Assembly (NCBI GenBank): GCA_028583415.1
Contig: CM053272.1
Location: forward strand, 48,030,685-48,094,684
Direction of reading: 5' to 3'
Origin: Protea cynaroides
Lineage: Eukaryota > Streptophyta > Magnoliopsida > Proteales > Proteaceae
Length of the DNA: 64,000 bases
The stretch's first letter is position 1, and the number at the start of each line of letters is the position of its first letter. The notes beneath the pieces were generated by a model. It searched no databases, was not told the origin of the DNA, and was given only the letters and a program-made list of their open reading frames with translations. Shown one piece after another: positions 47,096-58,734 of the stretch. Made by a program: the position numbers and the translations under genes.

Positions 47096-47289
47096 ATGGG
47101 ACCCATTTGATATGGTGAAGATGAATCCATGGGAGAGGGTATGGGTGTGGGTAAGGTTGTCAACTGTAGGCTAAGTCATTTTCAGGGATGCCTCATTGGT
47201 CAAATTCCATTCCTTGGCTTCTAAACTTTTGTAAGTCAGATGCCTCCCTTGTATCCCGTTCCTCTAGTTTTCAATAGATATATGATTTG

Positions 47290-47730
47290 TCAATTGTCGT
47301 CTAGCCAGTTTCGAGCCAAATCGATGTCATGTCAGGCTTTACAAGGTCTGACTGAAACATGTCCATTAAGAAGGTTAGGCTGGATGGGTTGCACTGTGCA
47401 CATTAACTAATGGACTGACTCGGTGTTAGTTTTTATTGGGTTGGTATTAGCCTATCAGGTCGATTGGGGTTGAAAGCTCAGTAAGAAACCTATTAAACTC
47501 ATCCAGTAAGTTGAAGCAATGAAAAAGAGTTTAATATTCAATCTAAATCAATTTGGTCTAGGCCATTATCTAGTTCGAGCGCATAGGTGCAATTTTTTGT
47601 CCAGTTTCAGGCTAGGTCAGTCCAAACCGAGACCAGTAGGATATATCATACCTCAACCAAAAACATGTCTGATAACAGTTTAATCCAGGTTGGTTTCAGG
47701 TTAATTTGAGCCAGTTTGGTCGGAGCTACT
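47290..47730. repeat. degraded copy of the 27197-27859 MITE
   Basis: Shares in order GTTTCGA, CAGGCTTTACAAGG, AACATGTCCATTAAGA, GGTTGCACTGTGCACA, and later AACATGTCTGATAACAG with the 27197 element. Both ends are lost. Confidence 0.6.
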
Positions 47731-48059
47731 GAGGAGAGGATCCCTTAGGTCTGTGTGTTAATGTGAGTGCGTGACATTTTAGATTTTTGTCCGGGAAAAA
47801 GATTCTCACAAGATTAATGTGGGATTTTTTCTCACAATCCCCCCCCCCCTCCCACCACAATGCCATTGTGAGGATTTAGGATTGCTCGGTCCCACCAATT
47901 CTCATCCCATTTTTAAACTCTTCACAAAGTCCAAACCTTCAAATGGAAAAGGATCCTCTCCTGTAGGTCTGTCTCTCCAGCCGTATCTAGCTGTTGAAAT
48001 CATCTGACGCACATATTAATGTATTGATATACATACTAAATGACTCCAATCATTGGAAC

Positions 48060-48238
48060 ATAATCGGAAGAACTCCAGCGACAGGAAAAAAATCCAAACC
48101 CCCCTTCAAACAGCTTAGACATGTCCTCAAAATGTACGTTAAGTGAACTCCAGCTACTTAATCGTGGCTAGAAGAACTCAAGCGATCGGAAACAATCCAA
48201 ATTCCCCCTTCAAATAGCTTAGACATGTCCTCTTAACA
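48060..48238. repeat. imperfect direct repeat, about 105-bp period
   Basis: AGAAGAACTCCAGCGA...CAAACAGCTTAGACATGTCCTC (48065-48132) recurs as AGAAGAACTCAAGCGA...CAAATAGCTTAGACATGTCCTC (48171-48233). Confidence 0.8.
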
Positions 48239-48484
48239 ACCACTATATGCTACATAGGACCAAGGTCTAGATGAACCCAGCCCAAGGCCCACCCAAACCT
48301 AAGCCAGGGCTATCAGTTTTAAAGTGAGCTGGGGCTGAAAGGTTGTCAATAGGGTTTTCTTGGGCTATATTGGCAGATCCTGGCCCATATACACCCCTCT
48401 CAGTAATTTTAACTTGTAACCATATTCTGTGGCATCTCACGGGGTTGCAGAACTCCTGAGTCTTCCCAACACGTGAACATACAG

Positions 48485-48929
48485 TGTTAGGGAATTATGC
48501 CACGTTGGCTATATCACCTCGACACGTAGGACTCGACCAACGAGCCACGTGGAGATCCCCTATTCGACGCCAGAAAGCTCCTTCACCAATTCAAACACAA
48601 GAGCAAAGGGCAAAAGAGACATTTGGAAAATATGCACTATTCACTATAAATAAGGCAAATCTCGAGATTTCAGGTACGAGAATATTTATTACTCACTGCT
48701 CATTCTTGATATTAACGCTCTAACACCTGGGACGGAGAATCTCATTGTACCCCACACATCTTTCTAGAATATCTCCGTGGGCTCGACATTGAGCCCACTG
48801 ACTGTTCACAGAGCCCTAACTTTGGCATCAGAGTGGACCCGGGGCATCTGGCCCGCCTCCCCTTGCCTTTGCTTGTCTTGCAGGTCTAGTCAGCTCGGTG
48901 GACCCACAGGACGGAATAGGGCCGAAACA
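48485..48929 (+). repeat. Tat element 5' LTR
   Basis: Starts TGTTAGGGAATTATGCC and ends GCCGAAACA. TATAAATA lies at 48645-48652, and the CTAACTTTGGCATCAGAGTGG block typical of Tat LTRs is near 48816. The left flank is TACAG; the right partner is not in the window. Confidence 0.82.
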
Positions 48930-48930
48930 G

Positions 48931-48950
48931 TTTGGTGCCCACCGTGGGGC
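48931..48950 (+). promoter_or_regulatory. Tat primer-binding region
   Basis: TTTGGTGCCCACCGTGGGGC sits directly after the LTR. This form is common downstream of Tat/Athila-type LTRs. The primer tRNA is not assigned here. Confidence 0.7.
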
Positions 48951-48999
48951 ATTCAGATTTAACGTCAACAGATTAAAAGCCAGAGAGAAGTCTTAAGTT

Positions 49000-50805
49000 A
49001 TGAGTCCGAGAAGAACCCAAAGCCAGATGGTTAGTCCCAACCCCCCTATGATCGATCAACGAGTAAATCCCGAAGAAGGAGATAGGTCCGAAATGTGACC
49101 TAGCAGGGACCGAGGAAAACGCGTGGCTGACCCAGCACCCGCGCACGAAGCCTTTGTCACATATGAACAGTTTGAGACCGTAGCATAGCAACTTGCAGTG
49201 CTAACTCGGTTTGTACAAGGGTTACAGCCCCCAGTCGCAGGAGCTACATCTCGTCCCCCCATCGGAGTCGTCCCACCAGCAGACCCATGTAGGGAGACTG
49301 ACCTCCCCAGAGAACCCCGTCACCACCTGGGGCAAAGCGGAGCTCGACCCACGAGACCAGGAATCAGCGCTCGCCCTGTCCCAAAGTTGAGTGGGACGGG
49401 ATCAACGTTGCAGCGCGGAAGAATCCCTGCTCGAGAAAGGCTCAGCCCTCAGCCTGGAGCAGCACCTCGACTAGATGAAGACGCTATGGATGAGCTTTTG
49501 GTTCCGCGGCATATAACGCTACCAGAGGTTGTCATGGGTGCAGATAAACCAAGTGCTCCCATGGACCCAGAGGTAGCGGCAACAATAGCGGACCAATTAG
49601 CGGCATTACACCGAAAGGTCGAGACCATGGAGAAGGCCGACGACGCACAGGACGAAGATAGGGATTATTCAACAGATTACCCTCTGATTGACATTATCAT
49701 GAGGGTCCCCTTACCCAAGCAGTTTACCATGCCACCGGTAGATTCCTATGATGGATCCACAGATCTCGTCGACCATCTGAACAATTTCGTGGGCGCGATG
49801 GTCCTCCATGCGAACCCTGACGCCATTATGTGCAGAGCCTTTCCCCTTACACTAAAAGGCGCGGCTCGGATGTGGTTTAACAACCTACCACCGCAGTCTA
49901 TTGACTCTTTTAAGAGCATGGGGAGAATATTCAGAATGCACTTCTAAGGAAGTAGGGTGCAGCAGAAGACAAGCGCACACCTGATGAATATGAGACAGAG
50001 GTCCAGTGAGACCCTAAGAGCCTTCTTGGCCAGATTCAACATCGAAGTACTACAAGTTAAGGACGTCGACGAGGCAGTTCACTTTGCCACGTTGACAGCA
50101 GCGGTCACTGACCCGAAGCTCAGATTCTCTATAGCTAAAAAGGAACCAGCAGACTTGCAGGAACTCTTGGCACGGTGCGAGAAGTTTGCCATTGGCAACG
50201 AAATCTACGAAGCCAGCAAAGGCCTAGTTGATGCTCCACACAAGCAAACGGATGAGAGGCAAGACCTCATGCGGCCGGGAGAGAACAAGAGGTCGAGAAG
50301 AGAAGAAGCACGGGCTAGAGGGTTACTCCAGAAAAAATTCAGTAATTATACCCCACTCAACCGGTCCCTCGGGGATGTGTACACCCTCATCGCTAATGAC
50401 GGGTATCTTTAGAGGCCCCAGAAGATCGTGACCGAAGCAAGAAGGAGAAACCCAAACAAGTACTGCCAATATCACCAAGACATCGGTCACACTATTGATG
50501 AATGTCAAAACCTACAAGCAGAGATAGAAGACCTCATCCAACGAGGGTATTATAAGCAGTACATGGACCATAATGCTCTGAGAGTTTCGGCTACTGCAGC
50601 CGAAGATCGGAGAAGACAACCTCCCCCACCTCGGGCGAGGACTCCAGAAAGAGAGCCAAGGAGGCAAGAAGAAAGAGAACCCAGGAGGGGTGAAAGAAGA
50701 CAAATTCGAAGAGATCCTCCTAGGGAGGACAGAAGAAGAGATAGGGCAGCTGAGCCCCGATACCAAGAAAGGCGCCACGATCAGGAGCCTGCTCAACATG
50801 CATAA
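49000..50805 (+). pseudogene. Tat gag, decayed by in-frame stops
   Basis: Gag would form the virus-like particle. It opens at ATG 49000 (MSPRRTQSQM) and stays in one frame to 50805. Stops interrupt it at about 49097 (TGA), 49187 (TAG), 49945 (TAA) and 50410 (TAG). The retrotransposon gag domain runs from about 49690 (PLPKQFTMPP, DHLNNFVGAM, CRAFPLTLKGAARMWFNNLP) to about 50200. At about 50460 a Tat-type motif CQYHQDIGHTIDECQNLQ replaces a classical CCHC knuckle, followed by LIQRGYYKQY. The C-terminus is Arg/Pro/Glu-rich. Most stops fit single C-to-T or G-to-A changes from expected codons. Protease-RT follows in another frame. Confidence 0.88.
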
Positions 50806-51073
50806 AGAAGAGAAAGAGGACCCACTCCGGCACATCGAGATATCGGGGTCATCCTCTGCCAGTTCGCTCGTACCCCCCAGCAGATACATGAATGAGGCAG
50901 AGTACTAAATTCATTGGAACTCAGGGGAGAACAAGGCTGAGGACTGACCCTAGACTGCCAAGGCGACGCATGGACCAGACTCGGCCGCCACCTCCATTGC
51001 ATGTCATCGATCCACCTTCAACGGAGGACATACCTTATGAGCGCGTATACATGGTCGGGCGTGCCTGACCCAG

Positions 51074-54000
51074 ATGTGGCCCAAAGGTTTGCCAGGGCAT
51101 TCCCGCACAGCGATGATCAACCCTAGGCGCGATGAGAGTTCGTCAAGAGGCCGACCTACATTGGCTGAGACGGCCAGCTCGGCCGTGGATGACAATATAA
51201 AAATTGACCGATCCCGATTGACCGAGGCGGTCACCTCGGTCTCAGAAGACTCAGAAGACATTGAAATTTGTGATCCTTCTACACAAGGGCGAAAGGCCAT
51301 GACTATCATCGGTGGACCAGCGGTTGGAAACACTTCAGCCAAGGCTAGAAAGGCATATGTGAGAAGCGTCAAATCGATTGAATGGCCAGAAAAGAGAGCC
51401 CGCACAGGGGACTTCTTGACCTTCAACGATGAAGATCTGTGCGGACTAGAACTGCCTCATGAGGATGCCATAGTTATCACTATGAGAATAGAAGACAATG
51501 ATGTTCATAAGATCATGGTGGACACAGGCAGCTCCGCCGACATCATTTACTGGCAGGCCTTCCAACGCATAGAGATCCCGCTTGAGCGGTTGCTACCCGT
51601 GGATTACCCCCTGGTCAGTTTTTCGGGTGACCTTGTCAGTGTGAAAGGATCTATTCGATTGCCCGTCAGGGCAGGTACTTATCCACGGGAATCGAGGATC
51701 ACCATGAATTTCCTGGTCGTCGATGTCCTGTCCTCATACAATGCACTCTTGGGCCGACCCGACATGATTGCTCTTAGGTCGGTGCCATCCCCCTATCACT
51801 TGGTCATCAAGTTCCCTACCCCTAGAGGAGCGGGGGAATGCCGAACAGATCAGCTGGTGTCCCGTAAATGTTATTTGACCGAGCTCACAGATTTTAAAAA
51901 GCCGGCCCAAGCCCTACAGGTGTAAATCAAAGATTTACGGGACGATCCTAAGCAGCAAAGAGGCGCGCCCGCCGAGGACTTGGTCCAGGTCCCCCTAACA
52001 GAGGAGAATCCAGATAGGACGATCCAGATATGATCATCCCTTGTGGAGCCGCAGAAGACTGAGCTTGTGAATTTTCTAAGGGCTAATGCCGATATCTTTG
52101 CTTGGTCGGCGGCCAATATGCCAGGCATCCCAAGGGAAGTGGCGCAGCATTGCCACCCCCACCGTCGACCAGTACGACAGAAGAAGCGGTCATTCGCCGC
52201 GTCCCGCCAGCGGATCATTGATGAGGAAGTGGGAAAATTATTGGATACCGGATTTATTCGAGAAATTCACTACCCGGAGTGGCTCGCCAACGTCGTCATG
52301 GTCCCGAAAGCTGGGGACAAATGACGCATTTGCATCGATTTTACTGATCTCAACAAGGCCTGCCCCAAGGACAGTTTCCCCCTTCACAGGATTGATCAAC
52401 TCATTAATGCTACTGCCGGCCATGCGCAACTGAGCTTCATGGATGCCTACTCAAGCTACAACTAGATCCAGATGCACGTAGCCGATTCGGAGAAGACAAC
52501 CTTTGTAACCAACCGAGGCCTTTTTTGTTATGAAGTGATGCCCTTTGGCCTTAAGAATGTCGGGGCCACCTACCAGAGGTTGGTCAACAAGCTCTTTGCC
52601 GATCAAATTGGCAAAAATATGAAAGTATATGTGGATGACATGCTGGTGAAAAGCTTAATTGAAAACGACAATGTTCGAGACCTGGAAGAGGCATTTGGAG
52701 TACTGCGAAAGCACAGAATGCGCCTTAACCCTGCCAAATGCGCTTTCGGGGTCACCTCGGGAAAATTCCTTGGTTTCATGGTCTCCCGTCGTGGCATTGA
52801 GGCGAACCTTGAGAAGATCCTGACCATCCTCGATATGCCAGCTTCAACCAAAGTAAAAGAGGTGCATGAGCTAACCGGGCGTGTGGCCACCCTGAGTCGA
52901 TTCATGTCTCAATCGGCGGATAAGTGTCTCCCCTTTTTTCAGACCCTTAAAGGCAATAAGATCTTCCATTGGACGACTAAATGTCAACAGGAATTCGAGG
53001 CATTGAAAACGTATCTGGCATCTCCCCCCTATTGGTTAAGCCTGAGGCAGGGGATACCTTGGAATTGTACTTGGTCGTCTCTTCAAAGGCAGTAAGCGTC
53101 GTGCTGATCAAAGAAGTAGAGGGCATCTAGCACCCCATTTATTATGTCAGCAAAATTTTACTCGAGGGTGAAACTCAGTACAAGTTTATCGAGAAGGTCG
53201 CATTGGCGTTGGTGACCTTGGCGCGCAAGCTACGGCCTTACTTCCAAGCGCACTCTATAACCGTTCTAACCGACCAACTCCTCAAGAAATCCTCTCCAAA
53301 CCAGATATCTCAGGGCTGGTGATCAATTGGGCAGTCGAATTGGGTGAATTCGATCTTAGCTACAAGCCCCGTACGGCCATCAAGGCTCAAGCCTTGGCCG
53401 ACTTCCTTATTGAATCATCCCCCCAGGAAGAAGCCAGGAAAGGAACGGACAATCAAGTCCCGGAGAACACCTCACAGCCATGGACCCTATTTGTCGATGG
53501 AGCCTCCAACAAGACCCAGTGTGGTGTTGGATTCATTCTTACCAGTCCAGAAGGTTTCCAAATTCGGTACGCCCTTCGGTTCATGTTTCAAGTATCCAAC
53601 AATGCGGCAGAGTACGAGGCACAGATAGCAGGACTCCGCCTGGCTAAAGCAGTAATGGCAAAGAAGGTCGAGGCATCCAGCGACTCTCAATTAGTTGTGA
53701 GGCAAGTCAACGGGGAGTACGAGGCCAGGAAGGTGAGTATGTCTGCATACTTGAAGAAAGTCCAAGAGGCCGCATCGGCCTTTGAGTATTTCACCCTGTG
53801 CCACATTCTCCGAGGCCAGAACACTCTAGCGGACTCTCTGTCCAAGTTGGCCACTTCAGATTTGAACGATTTAGATCACTCAGTGTATACTGAAGTTTTG
53901 TCCCATTCATCGGTGGATCCCAGCTCTAAAGACATATTTCCAGCCACATCGGAGCCATCATGGATCGACCCAATTTTTACTTTTCTCCTAGAGGGAAAAT

Positions 54001-54192
54001 TACCGGAGGACAAGAAGGAGGCGAGGCGGATACAATCAAATGTGACTCACTACGTAATGGAAGCCGACATCTTATACAAAAAAGCTTTCACGTTTCTTCT
54101 ACTACAGTGCCTACGTCCTTCCGAAGCAGTATGGGCCATCTAGGAGATCCATGAGGGTATATGCGGTGCCCACCAGGGAGGATGGGTACTTG
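51074..54192 (+). pseudogene. Tat protease-RT-RNase H-aRNase H, decayed
   Basis: The aspartic protease motif VDTGSSADI lies near 51522, with the LLGRPD partner near 51749. RT spans about 52180-52800: KLLDTGFIREIHYPEWLANV, then RICIDFTDLNKACPKD after a TGA at 52322. MPFGLKN follows a TAG near 52464, and the catalytic YVDDMLVKS box is at about 52630. The RT-linked RNase H is damaged by a frameshift at the C-run near 53026. A further frame at 53319-54143 holds a second RNase H: LFVDGASNKTQCGVG at 53488, NNAAEYEAQIAG near 53599, DSQLVVRQV near 53680, and a C-terminal NTLADSLSKLA. This archaeal-like extra RNase H is a hallmark of Tat elements. Integrase begins just before 54192, where the Tekay insertion cuts it. 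Confidence 0.9.
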
Positions 54193-56463
54193 TGTAAGAC
54201 CCGTATCGAACTAATCCGGTCTTACCACCTTGAACCAGGTCTACCCATCATGGTCGAGCCAAATGGATCAAATGCGTGAAGGAGATAACGATCCGAGGTA
54301 TTAAATTGACCCAAAAACACTAAAAATAGGGGGAGGGTCACACACCCAGCTAGGCAGGGTCGGATCCCCCAAGATAGAAAGTTAGACCCTGAGTTTTTAA
54401 CCGGGGGTAGGACATTTTAGAACTAGGAGTCGACGGGATCTCCGACCCCCTCATCGACCCCCAGTCTGCCGACAGAAATCATGAATTAGGAATTTTCTTA
54501 ATTTTAATGGGATTCTTTCCTAATCTCAATAGGACGTATTTTGGGAGTTTCTACTCTATAAATAGGACGTACCTAAGCCTCTTTCACTCCTTTTAAAACC
54601 CTAATTGGATTGAGAGAAAGAGAAGAGAAGGAGAAGAGAAAGAGAAGAGAAGGAAAGTGGAGAAGAAGATCAAAGAGAAGGCTTCAGAGTGACAAGCCTA
54701 ATTCTCAGGTATGGATACTATCTCCATGTAATTCTACTGACCTTAGAATAGATAGTGAAGAGGGAATGATCTAGGAGAAATCCAAATCATCCATCCATGG
54801 TTAGATTTTCATGAAAAACCATGGGAGAAATCATAGAAACCATGTAGGGGAATAAACTATGGTTCTAAGCCATAGAACATGTATGTAATGGATTGTAGAA
54901 GTAAGTCATAGGACCCAAACACGAAGGAATGGACTGTAGGATGAAAAATTGACTAAACCCACAGGGGGTCGCACAGGGGGTCGATGGCCAATCGACCCTA
55001 CCAGACCCTAACAATCGACCCCCAATGTTCGGGAAGTCCAGAATCTGGTTGGTAGCACCCAAGGTCGATGGAACCTCCGACCCTAGCATCGACCCCCAGT
55101 TAACAGCATGCTTTTTAAAATCAGAATTAATTCTAATTAAATTCTATCGACTTGATTAGGTCTTCTAGTGATATAATATTGATATTTAGTTGATTCTTAA
55201 AGCTTAAAAGAGGACCTACGATCAAGCAAAGGTGAGGGAACAAGACCTAAACTAATTAGTTAATAATAAACTGTTTTACTCTTGAGTCCAATGCCATAAT
55301 TGATTTTATGCGTGTATGATTGTTATGTGCATTCAACATGTCATCCAATATTTTTATTATTATTGTTCATGCATATTTAATTATTGTTTATAACATGATG
55401 ATGATGATGATATGAATAGGCATGTGAAAGTATGTGTGTGGTTGGTGTGCTTGATGCGAGCGAGTATCAGGGGGAGGTGTCATAGGCGGGGCCTCAGCAC
55501 TCTAGCTCTATCTCTAACTCAAGTCTTGTCCACTGACATCGTCGTATCGCCATTACCTTAGCAGAACTATTACGTCGTAGGGTATGAGGGGAGGTGGTCT
55601 CAGACCGTGTAGTCTCTGACTCTGTCGGGGGGCCTTAGCCCTATCTCTATGGACGTATTGAGGGATGCTGGGGTGAGGCCTTGGATACACTGATTGGCAT
55701 TAGGATTGGTTAGTTGTGAGCCCAGTTTGTGAGCCCTCGCTAGTAGGGGTTTACGTGTTGGTATGGGCAACGGGTACAGCAATAAACGTGACCTTTGCGT
55801 GTACATTGTCCATGGTGGGTGCATGTGGAACGACAATAAACGTTACCTTTGGGCGGCTTCACACACTCGTGTATAGAGGTGCGGCGTCAATAAACGTGAC
55901 CTTTGGCCACCTATCCTTTCTATAGCACATTGCAAACTTATTTATCAGACCAAAGATATGAATTGAGTACATGCATATGTTTGTTGCATTGTTTTGTTTG
56001 CTCACTGAGCCATGATGTGTGCTCACCCTCTCGACGTCGAATATTTTTAGTTGATGATGCAGGTACTACAGTTGAAGATTATATGAGTGCTCCATTGTAT
56101 GCGCGTGTTGCTGCAATGGAAGCCGAAGACTTAGTAGATACGCATGACCCCTCATGCGAGTGCAACTCATGCATATTCTATTAGGATTTTATTTGAATTT
56201 ATAAAGGGATGTAATTGATATTTTATTTATTTATGTCTCAGTTGATACAACAATAACTGATATTTTAATTATGATTATTACAGTTAGAGTTCTCAGTTCA
56301 TTTACTATAAAACTTCCGCTATTGTGTATTTATTCTGATTATGGTTGTGGATGTGCATAGTTTTATTTTTAATGGATATGACCTATTAGAGATCCTGGTT
56401 GAACCATTGGTTTATTAGCGGTTCATCACACCGTTCTGAATGATGCAGAATTGGGGTGTGACA
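54193..56463 (+). repeat. 5' LTR of the Tekay-like element
   Basis: Starts TGTAAGACCCG and ends GGGGTGTGACA. TATAAATA is at 54557-54564. GTCGA/TCGAC-rich blocks lie at about 54355-54475 and 54960-55100, with a short (GAT)n at about 55397. Near the 3' end, at 56070-56180, GTACTACAGTTGAAGATTAT and CATGCGAGTGCAACTCATGC are shared with the solo LTR. It is a full-length partner of 12216-14549. Confidence 0.95.
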
Positions 56464-56466
56464 ACT

Positions 56467-56478
56467 TGGTATCAGAGC
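56467..56478 (+). promoter_or_regulatory. primer-binding site (initiator tRNA-Met)
   Basis: TGGTATCAGAGC starts 3 nt after the LTR end and is complementary to the 3' terminus of the tRNA encoded at 36568-36639. Confidence 0.93.
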
Positions 56479-56752
56479 ATCTCAGGCTTTATCTGTGAAA
56501 CCGTATACTTTCACAAAAGGTCGTGAACTGAGATTGGATAAGAATTTAAAAGATGTAATAAGAACACACCATAAGCATCTGTGTTGTTTGAGACTAAAAT
56601 GAAAGAAAATAATGCATCTATTAAATGAGAAACAAATTTATATACAACCAAAAGGAAGAATAAATGTTTATATATATATGATTAAAGTAGAGTATAGTCC
56701 ACAGTCCGGACAGTTACTCTGAAGTACAAAAAGGAAAAATAAAAGAAGTACA

Positions 56753-58137
56753 TCAAGAAGCTGGAGGTGATGGGGGAGGCGGTGCCTCACGGTCTCTATC
56801 ATAGTCCTCAGCGTAGACTCTAGTCAACCAAGCTATCTAAGTCTGGGTCGTCTGGAGACTAGCTGTGAGATCAGCCACTCGCTAGTCAGTCACACGCTGA
56901 GCATCCCTCAGCTCTCCCATCAGCTGATCCGATACGTGCTGAGCAGCTAGAAGCTCTCCCACCCGCTGATCCGATACACACTGAGCAACCAGAAGCTCTC
57001 CCACCCACTGATCGGACGAGCGCTGAGCCTCTAGAAGCTCTTCCATTCTCAGGTCAGACATACGCTGAGCCTCTCGTATCTCGTGCAATATCCTCATCAT
57101 GTCATCAGATGGAAAATACGAAGGACTAGCTGCATGCGAAGGACCAACTGAAGAAGACGGACCAGCTCCAGTAGCATGAGTAGGTGATGGAGGAGGTATG
57201 GCATCTACATCCATGTAGAGCCGATCGTCATCATCCCCATGAACCCCTGCTCCAGCTGCTGCTGCCTCAGCGTTAGCCATCTCCACTCGAGTGCGAGGGC
57301 ACACCATCGCGTTCCTCTCCTCATTACTGACCTGGGCATCCCGCATGCCCATCTTGCAGATGGCCTCCCAATCCAGAGGCGATGAGAAGGATTTCTCCTA
57401 AATCTTCTCATCCAATAAATCAACCCCAGGCGGGTAAGCAAGGTAGTGATCATGCGTCCATAAGGAAGGTTGCCAGTGTGACTGGGCAACGTGGCACTGA
57501 TCATCGTCCGCATGATGATGTAGGGAAGGCAAACGGGCTGCCTAGTGCATATGCAGTACAGCAGGTACTGAGTCAACTGGGAGACCCTCTCGTAGTGACC
57601 ACTTTGCAGTATCCAGGTATGCTGAATGATCTTGCAATATACCCGAGGATCTGAACGCAGATAACTCGCCTTCATCTCCCAGCGATCAGGTCTGATGAGT
57701 TGACTATCGATCTCAGCCCTCATGTGTAGAGAAAAGAACTGGGGATCTCCAGGAGCACAGAACACCAAGGGGTCAGCATAGAAAATGCCCAATAAGTCGA
57801 TCAGCTACCAATAATCAAATGAAACATCAACCCCCTTGACGTAGCTGGTGATCTGAAGCTCACCACCCCTCTCAACATCATTGTAATCTCCCACCACCTG
57901 AAGATTACAGTAGAACTGGCATGCCAATTCAGGACAGGTACACGCGTCATAGGTGATGACGGGAAGCCATCCCATATCACCAAAGGCCCCCTCCACATTG
58001 AACAAGGCTAAGCTAGCCAAGTCCACTTTGCGGCCGCCCTCTACCTTCTTGCGAGCGTAGTGGGCATACTGTGTCTCGACTTCATTGGAACGGAAGCGAA
58101 GACGGTCGCGAACTCTGGGTACCTTGGTGCGAGCCAT
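56753..58137 (-). pseudogene. antisense gene inside the retrotransposon leader (plant transposon-protein-like domain)
   Basis: On the strand opposite gag-pol, an ATG at 58137 opens a frame of about 460 codons ending at TGA 56753. It is broken by TAG at about 57807, a one-base shift near 57400, and TAGs at 56882 and about 56837. The N-terminal part reads RDRLRFRSNEVETQYAHYA, then CPELACQFYCNLQVV, ITSYVKGVDVSFDYW and LIDLLG. This layout (RF-S-E-x2-Y start, PEL-x2-FY-NL, then a V-G-V-x-F segment) resembles the putative plant transposon protein family (PF20167). The C-terminus holds an acidic/Pro/Ser linker (GDDDDRLYMDVD), then 14-residue repeats such as AQRSSDQWVGELLV, likely coiled coil. The minus strand also shows a plausible 5'-UTR intron at 58584-58143. 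Its role is unknown; the family match is from memory of motifs. Confidence 0.7.
56885..57095 (-). repeat. 42-bp tandem repeats encoding 14-residue units
   Basis: About five imperfect 42-bp units on the minus strand encode AQRMSDLRMEELLE, AQRSSDQWVGELLV, AQCVSDQRVGELLA, AQHVSDQLMGELRD and a partial AQRVTD. The nucleotide period is visible on the plus strand as repeated GAGCTCTCCCA-type blocks. Confidence 0.85.
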
Positions 58138-58142
58138 AGTAT

Positions 58143-58584
58143 CTGCAAATCAGAAAGAAAAACAAATAATGGATTAGTAGAGAGTAAAAACTCGAAATTT
58201 TGACATAATAACGACGCAAATTGGTCAAAAGCCTCACTTTTCACCCATACGCGTGGGCAGGAGGACTTACATAGATCCTAGACTATCCTGTGAGACTCAT
58301 ACAGTCGGAAATTTCAACTAATTAGATTGAATTGCAAGAAATTTCAAGAAATTCAAAATCTCGACAAAATTAGGGCAAAAAGTGTAAATTTTGAGTTTCT
58401 CGATAACCAACCGTTGAAACTCAAATATTTTTGAGGGCTTTCGTTCCTTGAGTCACCAACAACAAAATCCCCCAATAAAAATCGAATTTTTACGATTGAA
58501 AAAAGTTTAATTTGAAAAATACAAGATAAACGAGCAAAAACCTAGGTAAAGAAACCTAAAAACATGAAAAGGTAGTAGACATAC
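58143..58584 (-). other. putative 5'-UTR intron of the antisense gene
   Basis: The minus strand reads CTACAG then GTATGT at 58584, and TTTGCAG at 58143 just 5 nt before the ATG. Length is 442 nt and it is AT-rich. Both splice sites match plant consensus well. Predicted only. Confidence 0.45.
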
Positions 58585-58734
58585 CTGTAGCGGAGGTGTA
58601 GACGACGAAACAAGGAGTGCAAACCACCAACGGATCGGAGTTGTCACTGTAGCAACTCAGAGGGACGAGTTGAGTCGAAGCGGAGAAGAAATAATGGGAA
58701 ATGGACTTTGAATCGGAACTTAAAAATCAAATTT

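Larger units (their letters stand above)
48485..54192 (+). mobile_element. Ty3/gypsy Tat-lineage retrotransposon, 5' part
   Basis: 5' LTR 48485-48929, primer-binding region, gag, protease, RT, RNase H and a second RNase H in order, all carrying stops. The element is cut at 54192 by a Tekay-like element in the integrase zinc domain (EIHEGICGAHQGG just before the junction). The rest would lie beyond the window. Domain order and the second RNase H identify the Tat group. Confidence 0.92.

Noticed and set aside
48931..48950. tRNA-derived gene after the Tat LTR
   Set aside because: Only a primer-binding-type sequence; no cloverleaf can be drawn.
50512..51426. Minus-strand frames of 125 and 140 codons opposite the Tat gag/protease
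   Set aside because: Mirror frames of an Arg/Pro-rich coding region; no independent domain.
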